From Priapulus caudatus (Eukaryota; Priapulida; Priapulimorpha; Priapulimorphida; Priapulidae), in NCBI RefSeq assembly GCF_000485595.1, contig NW_014577456.1, positions 222,327 to 251,690 on the forward strand: DNA of 29,364 nucleotides, in the 5' to 3' direction. Each line of letters begins with the position of its first letter. Position 1 is the stretch's first letter. The position numbers and the translations under genes are program-made. The notes below the pieces were generated by a model. It had not been told where the DNA came from. It saw only the letters and a list, made by a program, of their open reading frames with translations, and did not search any database. Shown here piece after piece: positions 19,332 through 28,417 of the stretch.

Positions 19332-19775
19332 GGTCAGCTCCTGAGGAGGAGGAGGAGGAGAGATACGAGCCCGGGTGACGGGGGAGAGGCGTGGTAAGGG
19401 CGGAGGGAGGAGGACCGACCCCCCTCCGCTATCACGAGGGCGGGGGGAGGTCCCACCCTTTCCGCTATCATGAGGGCGGCTGGACAACATGTAGATGTGT
19501 CTTCTTCGTGTTTAGTTTTTTGGGAGCGTAGCGGTTTTTTTGGGGGGGTGGGGAGACTCGCGTTGGAATTCATCCGGAGCATGTTTTTTGGCAGTTTAAA
19601 ATCGTGCGGTGGTTTTTTTCCGAGTGATTTTTTTTCCAACGCGGTTGTGGGTGCCCGGGATTTCGATTGGGGGTCAATCGCCACAGGTTCAGCGTACGAA
19701 AGAAGATTTTCGCGTTTCCATAAAGAAACGTTGACACGCAAGATTCGTAATGAGCTTTTTCAGTTATTTTTGATA

Positions 19776-19851
19776 GAAGCGTCAAGCGAGAATTTTTGAA
19801 GCATCAAGCGAGGATCTGAATCGTCAAGCGAGAAATTTGAAGCGTCAACAC
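19776..19851 (+). repeat. 21-22-bp minisatellite, about 3.5 copies
   Basis: Units of GAAGCGTCAAGCGAGAATTT with small variations start near 19776, 19798, 19818 and 19839. They lie in the presumed CARHSP1-like 3' UTR. Confidence 0.75.
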
Positions 19852-20516
19852 ACGCGTGGTTTGTATCCATGAAGGCTGCACCTCCATGTCGTTACCGGCA
19901 GAACCAAGTGAACGTGCCTTCCAGTCTTGGCTCTGCGGGCCGATTTCGGGGCTCTGTTCCTCGAGCCCTTAACCGAATGAGAGGCGGTATCACTACCGCT
20001 CATTCCTCACAGTTGCACGAATATGCGGGTTGGGCCTCAGGGGTGTCACACCGTAGCGTGTGACCTTCATGACGACCTTTATGAAGTCAGTAGCTTGGCC
20101 GTTACCACCAATTGTCGGTGGAACATAGCATAAACGATTAAATTGTGCGTACGACTTGACGTAATTCGAGATCATGAGCTTGAGTGTTTGTCTAGGGAGT
20201 ATGTAAGGTCAGCGAGGGTGTCTTAAAGTGTCTCAGATTTGTCATGCACGCATGCACGTATCAAAGCCTTGAATGTCGCTATGACTCGCATTACAAGCAC
20301 ATCGTTGGAGTGCTTCACTTACTACGCCACGCGTGTAACGGGTCGCTGCGTAGTAAAAATATGCGGAGTAAGAACGCGCGTGGGATTTACCGAGAAAGCG
20401 TCCGCGCATAAGTGATGCGTGAGGTGCAGTCACTTGTTTATCTGCGCGGCGATCGTGACATGCAAAGTCGTGTCACGTTCGGTGTCTCCCCTATGAAAAG
20501 AAGTTTACCTCACTCG

Positions 20517-20578
20517 CCTGCTTGCTTGCCTGCCTGCTTGCATGCTTGCCTGATTGCTTGCATGCTTGCTTGCTTGTG
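20517..20578 (+). repeat. (TGCT)n/(TGCC)n microsatellite
   Basis: Sixty bases of CTTGC/CCTGC/CATGC units with period 4, on the plus strand. Confidence 0.85.
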
Positions 20579-22088
20579 GATGGCGCTTTGTGTGAGTAGA
20601 TAAGAGTAGTGTTCAGTGTTGGAGTGAGAGACTCTTTCTGATGAGTTCTGAGTCGTTTCTGCGTGGGACCGTCACGTGCGCACGTAACGCACAACCACAC
20701 GCCCGAGAAACATTCGAAATTACTCGTTTTTTTTTACCTTGCAGCGTATCGACGTTATTAATCGCGCGATGGGTTTCTATGGAAACTGAACTAGCTGCCA
20801 ATTCAATGAAGTTATGTGTGTCTCTACGCGTCTGCGCGTGTTCTGTTGGAGAGAAATATGTGGAGAACGAAATATTGTCAATAGAGAAGCCTAAGAACAA
20901 CAGTGTAAGGAGAGACAGCAAGTGTTCGAGTCGAGAAATGTTTGCAAAAGCACCGTTATGTCGCTCGATTTACGACGCTGGCGACGGCGTTCATGAGTGA
21001 CCACCAGAGGGCCCCTGTTGTCAAAAACAAAAGTTCTTGCATTAACATGAACTTTTCTCGTAGACCGGTCCTGCATACGTTGCGTATAAGAAACTTCTAA
21101 CTTTGCCATGATTCTGTCATCAACAGTCTACGAGAACAAGTTAATGTTAAGACTTAATTTTGTTCCCGACAACGGAGCCCAGGATAATATATATTATGTG
21201 TAACGGAGGTTTCTTTCGGCTAGCGAGACGAGACGCGTTGTGGTCAGACGCGGAACTGCATCGTAAATAATAATATAGTGCCGTTGATGGATCCTACAGC
21301 ATGCTAGATTCACACGTGGCGCGGGAAGGAAATTCTTGGAAAGGGAAATGTCGTAGGAAACTGACATGACCTCGGTTCGTAATCTGTTGGACGTTAACTG
21401 TGAATTCATTGTCGGGTCGTTGTGCGAATGACATCGGTTTCGAGGAGTCGTTGACGGCGTTTCGAAAGTTAGAAGGTATAACTACGTACGTTGTGGTTTG
21501 CTCCTGGTTTGAATGTGTCGAATGTATGCGGATTAATCGATTAGCCTGCACAAATTAACAATTGAAAATGGTAAAAAAAATGCTGCCCGAGTTCAAGCTT
21601 ATCACTAAATCATTGTGGTGTGGGGATTTTTTATGAAAAAAATTGTAGTTAGCAGAATATTCGTTGCCGCATAATGTAGTTTAAAAATACTGGTTGCATC
21701 TGGTGCGCTTTCTATTGGTCTATTTGACCGTAGATATAGAAATACAGATCTGTATTCTATGTCTATGATTTGACTAATGTCATCGGGTATTTTTTTCAAG
21801 GTTGAAATTCCCTAGCCATGCAAATCTTAAGATACATGTGACAGATTGAATACTGTTTGGTAGATTGGGGGTGTATTGGTGGTGCAGTGAAAAGCTTTAA
21901 TAGTATTAATAGTATCATAATATATTATGATATTAAGTAGATGTTGTATGGAAACTGGAAAGTTTTGCCCTGTTATGCTACCTAATGCTGTAATGTTATA
22001 ATTTAATTTCGATACATAAATGGCATTCTGTCTAAAATTAACAAGATTAATGGTCACGTGTCAACTTCTGCCATAAATACTATATCAT

Positions 22089-22142
22089 AATAAACCCTGT
22101 GAATATTTCATGTATGCAAAGAAAACATAGATCTTGAATAAA
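22089..22142 (+). terminator. Possible polyadenylation signals for a plus-strand transcript
   Basis: AATAAA occurs at 22089-22094 and again at 22137-22142, the second running into an A tract. They are the first canonical signals I noticed after the CARHSP1-like stop. The distance (2.8 kb) makes the link uncertain. Confidence 0.25.
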
Positions 22143-22567
22143 AAAAAACTTAAATGAAAGATCACATTTATTACATTTTTATAAATTAGTAAGATTTCAC
22201 ACACACAGAGAAAACGAGCACAATTCATGAGTTTATCGTCTCAGTTGCTCATCGTGATTTTAGGCATGCACAAGTGCTTTTCAGCTTGTTACAAAGTGAG
22301 TTTGTAAGGTAAATAGAAAAATACTATTAAATGCTTTCTCAGTTCTCAGAACTCTGGTTTGTAGGCGATAACAGAAACTTTTGCAAGTCACACAGGAGGA
22401 ATTTCGGACGATATCTGACTAACGGCAATCGAACAAAATTTACACGTATTCGTTGCCAAGATTTCTACGGATTGTGCTGTAACCACGACAACAAGCATAA
22501 TCATCACCGCTGCTCATCGCTTGTGTAAGGTTTCCGTAGAATTAATTGCCTTTCCTATGACTTCACC

Positions 22568-23290
22568 AAGAGCGTATAAAGAAGGAGAGCGTACAACGGT
22601 GAAATGCTGAAACCATCTTGCAGTATTAGTCGAATTAATAAACTTTTCCCGTTTTATTTTGACGATCCTTTGCAGTATTATTGATCAACTGTCCTACCTT
22701 GTTAATATAAAACAAACCGCATGTCCCTACGATGCCCCTACCATGCCTACGGTGAGATAATGAGCGGTGAAAATCTGGTATTTTCGCCGAAAACCGACTC
22801 GAGATCAGTGCGACTGCGACTGTCTCTCGCTTTGAGATAACTTTGGGAAACCTCGCGTATTTCCGTCAATGATTGACAAATGGAATGAATGACGTCTGTT
22901 ATTGATTGCCATAGTGATGATCACCACCTGTGCCCACCTCACGCTGGATGTATAGTAATCTCTGTAGTACTGACGTGAGTCAGCGCTACCATGGCACTAC
23001 ACAGCGGCGACCGGAAGCAATACACTGGCCACAAAGCGAGAGACAGTCGCAGTAAACACTGATCTCGAGTCGGTTTTCGGCGAAAATACCAGATTTTCAC
23101 CGCTCATTATCTCAGCGTAGGAGCATCGTAGGGACAAGCGGTTTGTTTTAAATTAACAAGGTAGGACAGCTGATCAATAATACCGCAAAGAATCGTCAAA
23201 ATAAAACGGGCAAAGTTTATCAATTCGACTAATACTGCAACATGGTTTCACCATTTCACCGTTGTACGCTCTCCTTCTTTATACGCTCTT
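22568..23290. mobile_element. Long-TIR element, 723 bp, with 9-bp target duplication
   Basis: The arms at about 22568-22834 and 23032-23290 are inverted copies (roughly 260 bases each, a few percent diverged), beginning AAGAGCGTATAAAGAAGGAG. About 200 bases separate them. The flanks are the 9-bp direct repeat GACTTCACC (22559-22567 and 23291-23299). Long terminal repeats with a 9-bp duplication fit a nonautonomous Mutator-like or foldback element. The central 200 bases have no coding capacity. It sits in the spacer between the two convergent genes. Confidence 0.88.
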
Positions 23291-23443
23291 GACTTCACCC
23301 ATTATAATACATGCATTTATAACGAATGCTTACTCATTTTTGGCATACGTCTTGTGCGTGTACGCATGGCCTTTAGCGCCGCGCCCTCGACGATAGTACA
23401 TCGTGCAAGCAACAATATATAATATGTACAGAATTGCGTTCGA

Positions 23444-23602
23444 CTAGAGAAAATGCGTGCCCATCTTCACTCTCTGAAGGACACTCTGCATGTCCAGGTC
23501 TCTGAAGTGGACGTCGTCCATGTCTCTGACCAACTGCTCCTGGACCACCTTGATATCCGTCTCCATCTTCTTTCGCAGTCTGTTCTTCATCTGGTCTACA
23601 AC
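23444..23602 (-). CDS. CEP95: CEP95-like protein, last coding exon
   Basis: CEP95 (CCDC45) is a centrosomal and spindle-pole coiled-coil protein of ciliated animals whose molecular role is poorly defined. This exon encodes VVDQMKNRLRKKMETDIK, then VVQEQLVRDMDDVHFRDLD and MQSVLQRVKMGTHFL, with the stop at 23444-23446. It corresponds to the vertebrate C terminus HKVKRELRSKMEKEIQQLQ, then MITQSDDDAFFRxLEADR. The basic/acidic heptad pattern predicts a coiled coil. The acceptor is CTCTTACAG and the exon begins in phase 0. The gene is on the minus strand and converges on CARHSP1-like. The assignment rests on remembered vertebrate sequence. Confidence 0.82.
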   Translation of the reverse strand, partial: VVDQMKNRLRKKMETDIKVVQEQLVRDMDDVHFRDLDMQSVLQRVKMGTHFL

Positions 23603-24204
23603 CTGTAAGAGCAGCACGGTGTCGCAAACGCAGAGTATAGAGGAGCGATACGGTTACTAGAGAGAGATTCTCACTACCAGTCTTACTACGATTCTTACTA
23701 GCAGAGAGATTTCTTAAGTCAACAGAAAAATCAGTTTGCAATATCCAAAGGACAATGCATACGCAGCATCATGATTTTCATCAGGTCAGGTTGGATATGA
23801 AGGTCGCACTAAGGATAAAATGTCTCTCTATAGTAACGCTGAACTAACACGTAACAACGTGGACAGTGGAAAGGATCGGTTTTCAAAGACGCATCGTCTA
23901 AGAGTTGACCTGACGTTTATAAAATAGAGATACACGTGGCTAATAGAGGAATGAAAAGTGGGCACCGCTAGTAATAACTGTATCATTAAACGGCGATCAA
24001 TATATGGTATCTCTATGCAGACTTGGAGGGCTTAGGACTAACTCGATCTCTTATAAGTCATCACTTCGAGTATCACGATCGTCCCCTAACAACATACTAG
24101 CTATCGCACGATCATTTACCCAGCTCGCGCGCCGCACGCAAAACCCTCCAAAACAAGTAATAACTAGCCGTAATTACACTGTGGCAAAGTTTCTCTCACT
24201 TAGC

Positions 24205-24283
24205 CTGAGCCTGGTCTCTACTGTGCAGGTAGTCTCTCTCTTTGGCTACGGACTCGGCAAGCATGGTAAACTGATCGTCGTAG
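24205..24283 (-). CDS. CEP95: CEP95-like, penultimate exon
   Basis: It reads YDDQFTMLAESVAKERDYLH then SRDQAQ, matching vertebrate YYKDQFSMLAEAISQERQEL then KAREKSQAQ. The acceptor is ACTACCTAG; the first base completes a codon, so the previous exon must leave two bases. The 3' boundary is unusual. Ending at CAG (24205-24207) with donor GCTAAG gives the exact residue spacing to the last exon. The nearby GT at AA|GTGAGA would shift the frame into a stop. I therefore propose a GC-AG intron, though a lost G is an alternative. Confidence 0.8.
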
Positions 24284-24316
24284 CTAGGTAGTGTTGTTAG
24301 GGAGATACAAATTCTT

Positions 24317-24445
24317 ATATATATATATATGTTTATCTTTTTTATCTCTATTTTTATATATATATATATATATATATAATATAGCACCTTCATTCAACAT
24401 ATATTTTGTATATATATATGTTAAATGAAGGTACTATATATATGT
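24317..24445. repeat. (TA)n tracts with an inverted repeat in a CEP95-like intron
   Basis: TA runs at about 24317-24330 and 24356-24378. They are followed by inverted arms around ATAGCACCTTCATTCAACAT (about 24381-24404) and ATGTTAAATGAAGGTACTAT (about 24418-24437), a potential small hairpin or MITE remnant. Confidence 0.65.
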
Positions 24446-24873
24446 TATACATTGGACAAGGAGAGGCCAGTTCATCACCACCCCTCCACCCACGCCCAAA
24501 CGGGACAGACTAGACTAGCATCTACTGCAGCCTTCGTTCAACCTCGACCTAATTAATCACCATTAAATTACCACACTAATTACTAATTACTAATTAATCC
24601 CCAATAAATTACCACACTAGTTAAATATTAAATTATATACATTAAATTATATTATATTAAATATTAAATTACCACACTAATTACGTGTCGGTAACACAAC
24701 TACTACTGACTACGTGTCGGTACACAGACTAAACTACTAAGTCGAACACGAAAGTCAGAAGACACGTCCGTCAACCCATCCCGCGATCGACCCCACCACG
24801 GAACTGGGCACTCTGGGTGGTCGCGTCAAGGATACTATGTCTCGAGGGAGCCGCGTGAGCATGCGTTGATCAC

Positions 24874-24968
24874 GACTTCTCTTCATGCTTTGCTCTCTCG
24901 CGTAGTTCTCAGCTCCCCAACTCGCTCTTCTGCAGCTCTAGCGCCTCGCTGAACATACGCTTGAACAT
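24874..24968 (-). CDS. CEP95: CEP95-like exon with frame breaks; 3' boundary unresolved
   Basis: The acceptor is CATTCGCAG and the exon starts in phase 0: MFKRMFSEALELQKSEL, matching vertebrate IFKKLFEEGLQIQKQRL. It then hits GGS-stop in frame at about 24909. Two one-base shifts recover ELR and NYAREQ, matching DLRAYAKEK. After that the homology fades, and about ten residues expected before YDDQF (HKDELDSMEN in vertebrates) are not found. The end at 24874 is a guess based on a GT. Probable sequence errors next to AT-rich repeats; a real truncated isoform or pseudogenic change is possible. Confidence 0.6.
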
Positions 24969-25013
24969 CTGCGAATGATTCCCGACGGATGTAGGGAATT
25001 CGCAGGAGAAATA

Positions 25014-25335
25014 GAGAATGTAGAAATATGTAGAATGTATAATATATATGTAGATGTATATGTAGATATAAAGAGAATGTAGAAATATAGAATGTAGAAA
25101 TATGTAGGATATAAAAATATGTAGAATATGTAAAAAAAATATAGAATGTAGAAATATGTAGGATATAAAAATATGTAGAATATGTAAAAAAAATATAGAA
25201 TGTAGAAATGTGTAGAGAATGTAGAACCGTAGAAATATGTAGAATATGTAAAAAATATAGTATTTAGAAACATGTAGAATGTGGAGATAGAAATATGTAG
25301 AATATGTGAAAAATATAGAATGTAGAAATGTAGAA
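25014..25335 (-). repeat. AT-rich minisatellite, 54-bp unit, in a CEP95-like intron
   Basis: Exact 54-base periodicity at 25087, 25141 and 25195, built from GTAGAAATATGTAG-type sub-units that extend more loosely over about 320 bases. Because 54 is divisible by three, long Tyr/Ile/Phe-rich frames open on the minus strand. They are artefacts of the repeat. Confidence 0.9.
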
Positions 25336-25618
25336 GTGCGTCGATGCAGAAGGTACGTGCAGGTGTATGGCGAGTTATGCAAATATCCAATATAAGTGTT
25401 TAGAATAGACTGCTGAAAAGGAGTCTGTGGTTTGCCATCAGAAACATTGTAAAGTTACGGCTAAATTTGTTTCTGATAATGGGCCCCTAGATTGGTTTCA
25501 GAACTCGAATAAACCACAGTATATGTAACATCTGCGACAAGCAACCAAATATTATATTCCAAATCCGAATCCTTATATTTCTGAAATTCGTGTAATGATT
25601 TGAAATTCCTCCACTCAC

Positions 25619-25771
25619 CACCTCTTCCTTGGTTTTCTGCCGAGTCATCTTCGCACGCATCTGCAGCTGGTAGTCGTCATAGTAACGGTGCAGACGTGCC
25701 GACTGCTGTCGTTGTTGCTGAAGCTGGGATTGGAGACTCCTCTGACTGGACTCTCTGTCGGTTTTCTCCCG
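25619..25771 (-). CDS. CEP95: CEP95-like coiled-coil exon
   Basis: It reads REKTDRESSQRSLQSQLQQQ, then RQQSARLHRYYDDYQLQMRA and KMTRQKTKEEV. The block RLHRYYDDYQLQMRAKMTR is the most conserved piece and resembles RxYYDDYRVQLRARMMR of vertebrate CEP95. The 51 codons enter and leave in phase 0 (acceptor TGCCACACAG, donor GTGAGT at 25618). The EE-V-MFKRMF junction keeps the same spacing as vertebrate EE-Q-IFKKLF, which selects this donor over the GTGGTG three bases upstream. The polypyrimidine tract of the acceptor is a CAG/CAA-type repeat when read on the plus strand (25780-25820). Confidence 0.85.
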
Positions 25772-26065
25772 CTGTGTGGCAACAGCAGCAGCAGCAACAA
25801 CAGCAGCAGCAGCAACAGCAGTCAGACACGAGTGCAACATAAATATATTAATCAAATATAAATTTTTAAACGATTACATTTTTTAACTCGTTTGACTTAA
25901 CGTTATAGAGCTAGCACTATTGTTAAAATAAGTCTACAAAACCTGCAAGCATTATCAATAGTTTCAATATGCTAAATTGTAACCACTGTTAGAGACATGC
26001 ATGTGACATCTTGCATTAAACTTATTTTGTAACTTTCAGCACGAGTTATAAGATCTCGCACGTAC

Positions 26066-26146
26066 CAATCGTATGTTATGATCTCTTTCCTTCTTCAGAA
26101 TTCTTGCCAACAGTGCCTGCCTGTACTCTGCTTCATCCAGCAAAAT
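26066..26146 (-). CDS. CEP95: CEP95-like short helical exon
   Basis: Twenty-seven codons reading ILLDEAEYRQALLARILKKE then RDHNIRL, with acceptor TTTTGCAATAG and donor GTACGT at 26065. The phase is 0 on both sides, consistent with both neighbours. The heptad pattern suggests a coiled coil. Confidence 0.82.
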
Positions 26147-26582
26147 CTATTGCAAAACAATCATTACATATCAAGTTAGGTAAACCTATTTTTATTATTG
26201 GTAACTTACTAGACGTATTAAATTATTAGGCAACAGTGACGCATACATATACTCATATAGCGATATGTGACTGCAAGTTGCTATTATAAACACAATACCA
26301 TACATCAAGGGGTGGCATAATCTTGCAACCCAATTGAAAAGACGAATCAGTACAGTAAACAGAAGCTATTTTTTACTATCGATCACAAAATATGACCAGT
26401 AATTGTGATTCTCAGAAGATTACCTTCTTGATAGGCTCCCACATGGAAAAAAATGTGTTGGTTTACAATCACCGAATACAAACAACGTCCTTCCTGTGAC
26501 CTTTGCATGCCCCATGACCTTTCCAACCCCGGCAATTAAAGCTGCAATCGCTAGACCCCCCCCCCACCCCCGGCGCGCGTAC

Positions 26583-26740
26583 CTGAGCCTTGGTGCGTGC
26601 CTGCGAGGTGTTTCGCGTGATGCGCTTCACGGCATCCAGATGCCGTATCTGCTGCTCGTACATGTGGTGCACCGCCTCGTGCGACAGGTAGAGGAACGGA
26701 AACTCGTCCAGCAGTTGGGCCAGCATGTCCTCGGGAACGT
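26583..26740 (-). CDS. CEP95: CEP95-like exon (LLDEFPFLYLSHEA)
   Basis: It begins by completing Asp in DVPEDMLAQLLDEFPFLYLS, then HEAVHHMYEQQIRHLDAVKR and ITRNTSQARTKAQ. The acceptor is GTTTTCATCAG and the donor GTACGC at 26582. It enters in phase 1 and leaves in phase 0, agreeing with both neighbours. The first half looks like a small helical unit rather than a long coiled coil. Diverged copies of its 3'-acceptor region lie upstream in the intron. Confidence 0.82.
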
Positions 26741-27085
26741 CTGATGAAAACACGTGCGAGGTGAATTTGATCTCTTGGTCAACACATACAATAGTCACGT
26801 CATATACGGGCTTCATTTTTTTGTCCCCGGGGAGGGTCTGATGGAAAGAAGACACACGTGATATTTTTGTCAACACGCGCTCCACATACAAGACATGTGC
26901 CAAAAACATCCTAATTTTTTTGTCAGTCAATGAAGAAATATGATATATGAAGGTTCAATCGAGTTGAGCCAGCATGTCCTCGGGAAGGTATGACTTCGGA
27001 AAGACAAGCGCGACGCGAACGTGATCCCCTTTTCAACACGCGTGCCACGTACAACAATCGTCACAATTACATTTTTTGTCATTTG
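26712..27085 (-). repeat. Tandem, diverged copies of an exon edge plus adjoining intron
   Basis: The sequence around the CEP95-like acceptor at 26740 recurs at about 26962-27085, including GCCAGCATGTCCTCGGGAA from the exon. A middle copy without the exon part lies at about 26836-26930. Shared intronic landmarks are TCAACAC(A/G), ACAATCGTCAC/ACAATAGTCAC and TTTTTTGTC. Identity is only moderate, so the duplication is old. Confidence 0.65.
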
Positions 27086-27211
27086 ATTCACTCGACTAGT
27101 CATGGTAGAATACGCACAATTGCATAATATTTATGTACATTATTTTACATAGTTGCAAAATAGAAATTAAACTAGAGCCTCGGCCATAAAAAAAAGCAAA
27201 ATTTGCGTTAC

Positions 27212-27313
27212 CGTCGCTACGTGGGGTTCGGCCAACCGACGGGCTGACGGACACGCTACGTCGGCGCTCTCTGGTGGTGGCTCTGGATCGGGCGGGCGGG
27301 TATAGCACAGTAC
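27212..27313 (-). CDS. CEP95: CEP95-like Arg/Ser-rich exon
   Basis: Reads G-TVLYPPARSRATTRERRR, then SVSVSPSVGRTPRSD. The acceptor is AATTGTTACAG, the donor GTAACG at 27211. Phases 1 and 1 fit the exons on each side. Low-complexity RS/SP content suggests a disordered, phosphorylatable linker. It is accepted mainly on splice signals and phase continuity. Confidence 0.7.
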
Positions 27314-27730
27314 CTGTAACAATTTCAAAATTATGATACTGTCGGCTTTAGAAGTTAACATTAGATTGCATACACGCACAGTGCAATCATGCTAACTGCT
27401 GAATGCTGTTTATGCTGAATGCTGATTATTTCTGCATCTCAATTAATTTGAATCTAATTAATCTAATTAATCAGCATTGCGACAGGACTTTCTAAAAACA
27501 GTCCTTACTAACAATTAGCCATAAAGTCAACATTGATTGCGTAGTTTATTCTCGTGTCTATCGCTCATTTGCTCGATACTTTCACCGACCCTCGGTATTC
27601 CATGCATACGATCGTGCAACCTTTCGCGTGGAGAGCGTACCAGTTGCAACCTCTAACGAGGAGAAAATACCTGGTGCAACCTTTCACGAGTGGCGTACCT
27701 AGTGCAACCTTTCACGGGGGGAGAGCGTAC

Positions 27731-27876
27731 CTGGTTGTCTCTTCGCTCTGGGAGAGGACGACCTTGTAGCGGAAATCGGCCGCTGCTGCTGCGCCTTCCT
27801 CCTCTCCTTGGATTCCTTCTCAAACGACACGTGTCGCTTCTTCTCTCGCTCGGGTCTCTCCGGCGCGCGCACTCCG
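27731..27876 (-). CDS. CEP95: CEP95-like, most upstream exon recognised
   Basis: Reads GVRAPERPEREKKRHVSFEK, then ESKERRKAQQQRPISATRSS and SPRAKRQPG. The acceptor is CTGCCCCGGCAG with a good pyrimidine tract, the donor GTACGC at 27730. It starts needing two bases from an upstream exon and ends in phase 1, matching the next exon. It is basic, with an RHVSFEKE motif. Vertebrate CEP95 is about 820 residues, so the N-terminal half is either right of the window or absent from this transcript. Confidence 0.75.
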
Positions 27877-28417
27877 CTGCCGGGGCAGGAGAAGGCACTT
27901 GCAAAGGTCAGCTCACCGACGGAATATTACCGCGACTAAACTAAAGCAATTCCGTCTCCTGCCTTGCTGTTTATGTTTGTGGTTCACATGTACGATGGCA
28001 GACATGTTTGATGCGAAATGTCGAAATGCTAAAGTTTGCAGCCGAAACGAACGAGAACAGACAAACGACGCCAAACCTGGATTTTTTCTCGTCCGTGGTG
28101 ACGTTCTCTTGTTTTCTGCGCGGAGCAGACGAGCTCCTCGCGCGCGGTCGGCCATCTTGTTTCTGTAGGCGGGACGGTCTCGCACTAGCGCACCTAGTCG
28201 GAAAGACTCCTGCCAGCCTGCCGCGTACACACACAGAAGCACGAATGACATGGGGTGTTTCACATCGGTGAAAGGAGCAATGCATTGTCATATATATCCC
28301 CAGGAATATTTCAGCAGGCATATTATAGTACGGATGGGGGTTAGGGGGAGAGGGTGTACCAATGGGGGCATTACACGTGTCGTAAGCATCTCCAATACAT
28401 AGGTATATACATATATA
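27877..28417. other. CpG-rich upstream region of the CEP95-like gene, no proven exon
   Basis: It holds a CpG-rich promoter-like core around 28090-28200. The minus strand has an open frame starting at 28155 (MADRARGARLLRAENKR) that could be a first exon. A 40-base GT-AG intron (27877 to about 27916) would even give the right phase, but it is implausibly short. Nothing further is recognised. Confidence 0.4.
28090..28200 (-). promoter_or_regulatory. Candidate CpG-rich promoter with YY1-type start site
   Basis: On the minus strand ACAAGATGGCCGAC matches the AAGATGGC YY1 element that often overlaps start codons just inside housekeeping promoters. The same stretch has a CRE-like GTGACGTTC (28098-28106 on plus) and many CpGs. 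It lies 280 bases upstream of the first recognised CEP95-like exon. Confidence 0.35.

Larger units (their letters stand above)
19332..22558. other. CARHSP1-like 3' UTR and convergent intergenic DNA
   Basis: No coding exon is recognisable. A GGA-rich patch follows the stop codon (19340-19360). A short minisatellite lies at 19776-19851 and a CTTGC-type repeat at 20517-20578. AATAAA occurs on the plus strand at 22089-22094 and 22137-22142, about 2.8 kb after the CARHSP1-like stop; whether the transcript reaches that far is unknown. Open frames on both strands lack family motifs. Confidence 0.5.

Noticed and set aside
24909-25390. Tyr/Phe/Ile-rich minus-strand frames resembling a membrane protein
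   Set aside because: They are translations of the 54-bp AT-rich minisatellite plus the start of a real exon.
27877-27916. 40-base intron joining a MADRARG frame to the CEP95-like exon
   Set aside because: Phase fits, but 40 bases is shorter than animal introns normally splice and phase agreement has a one-in-three chance.
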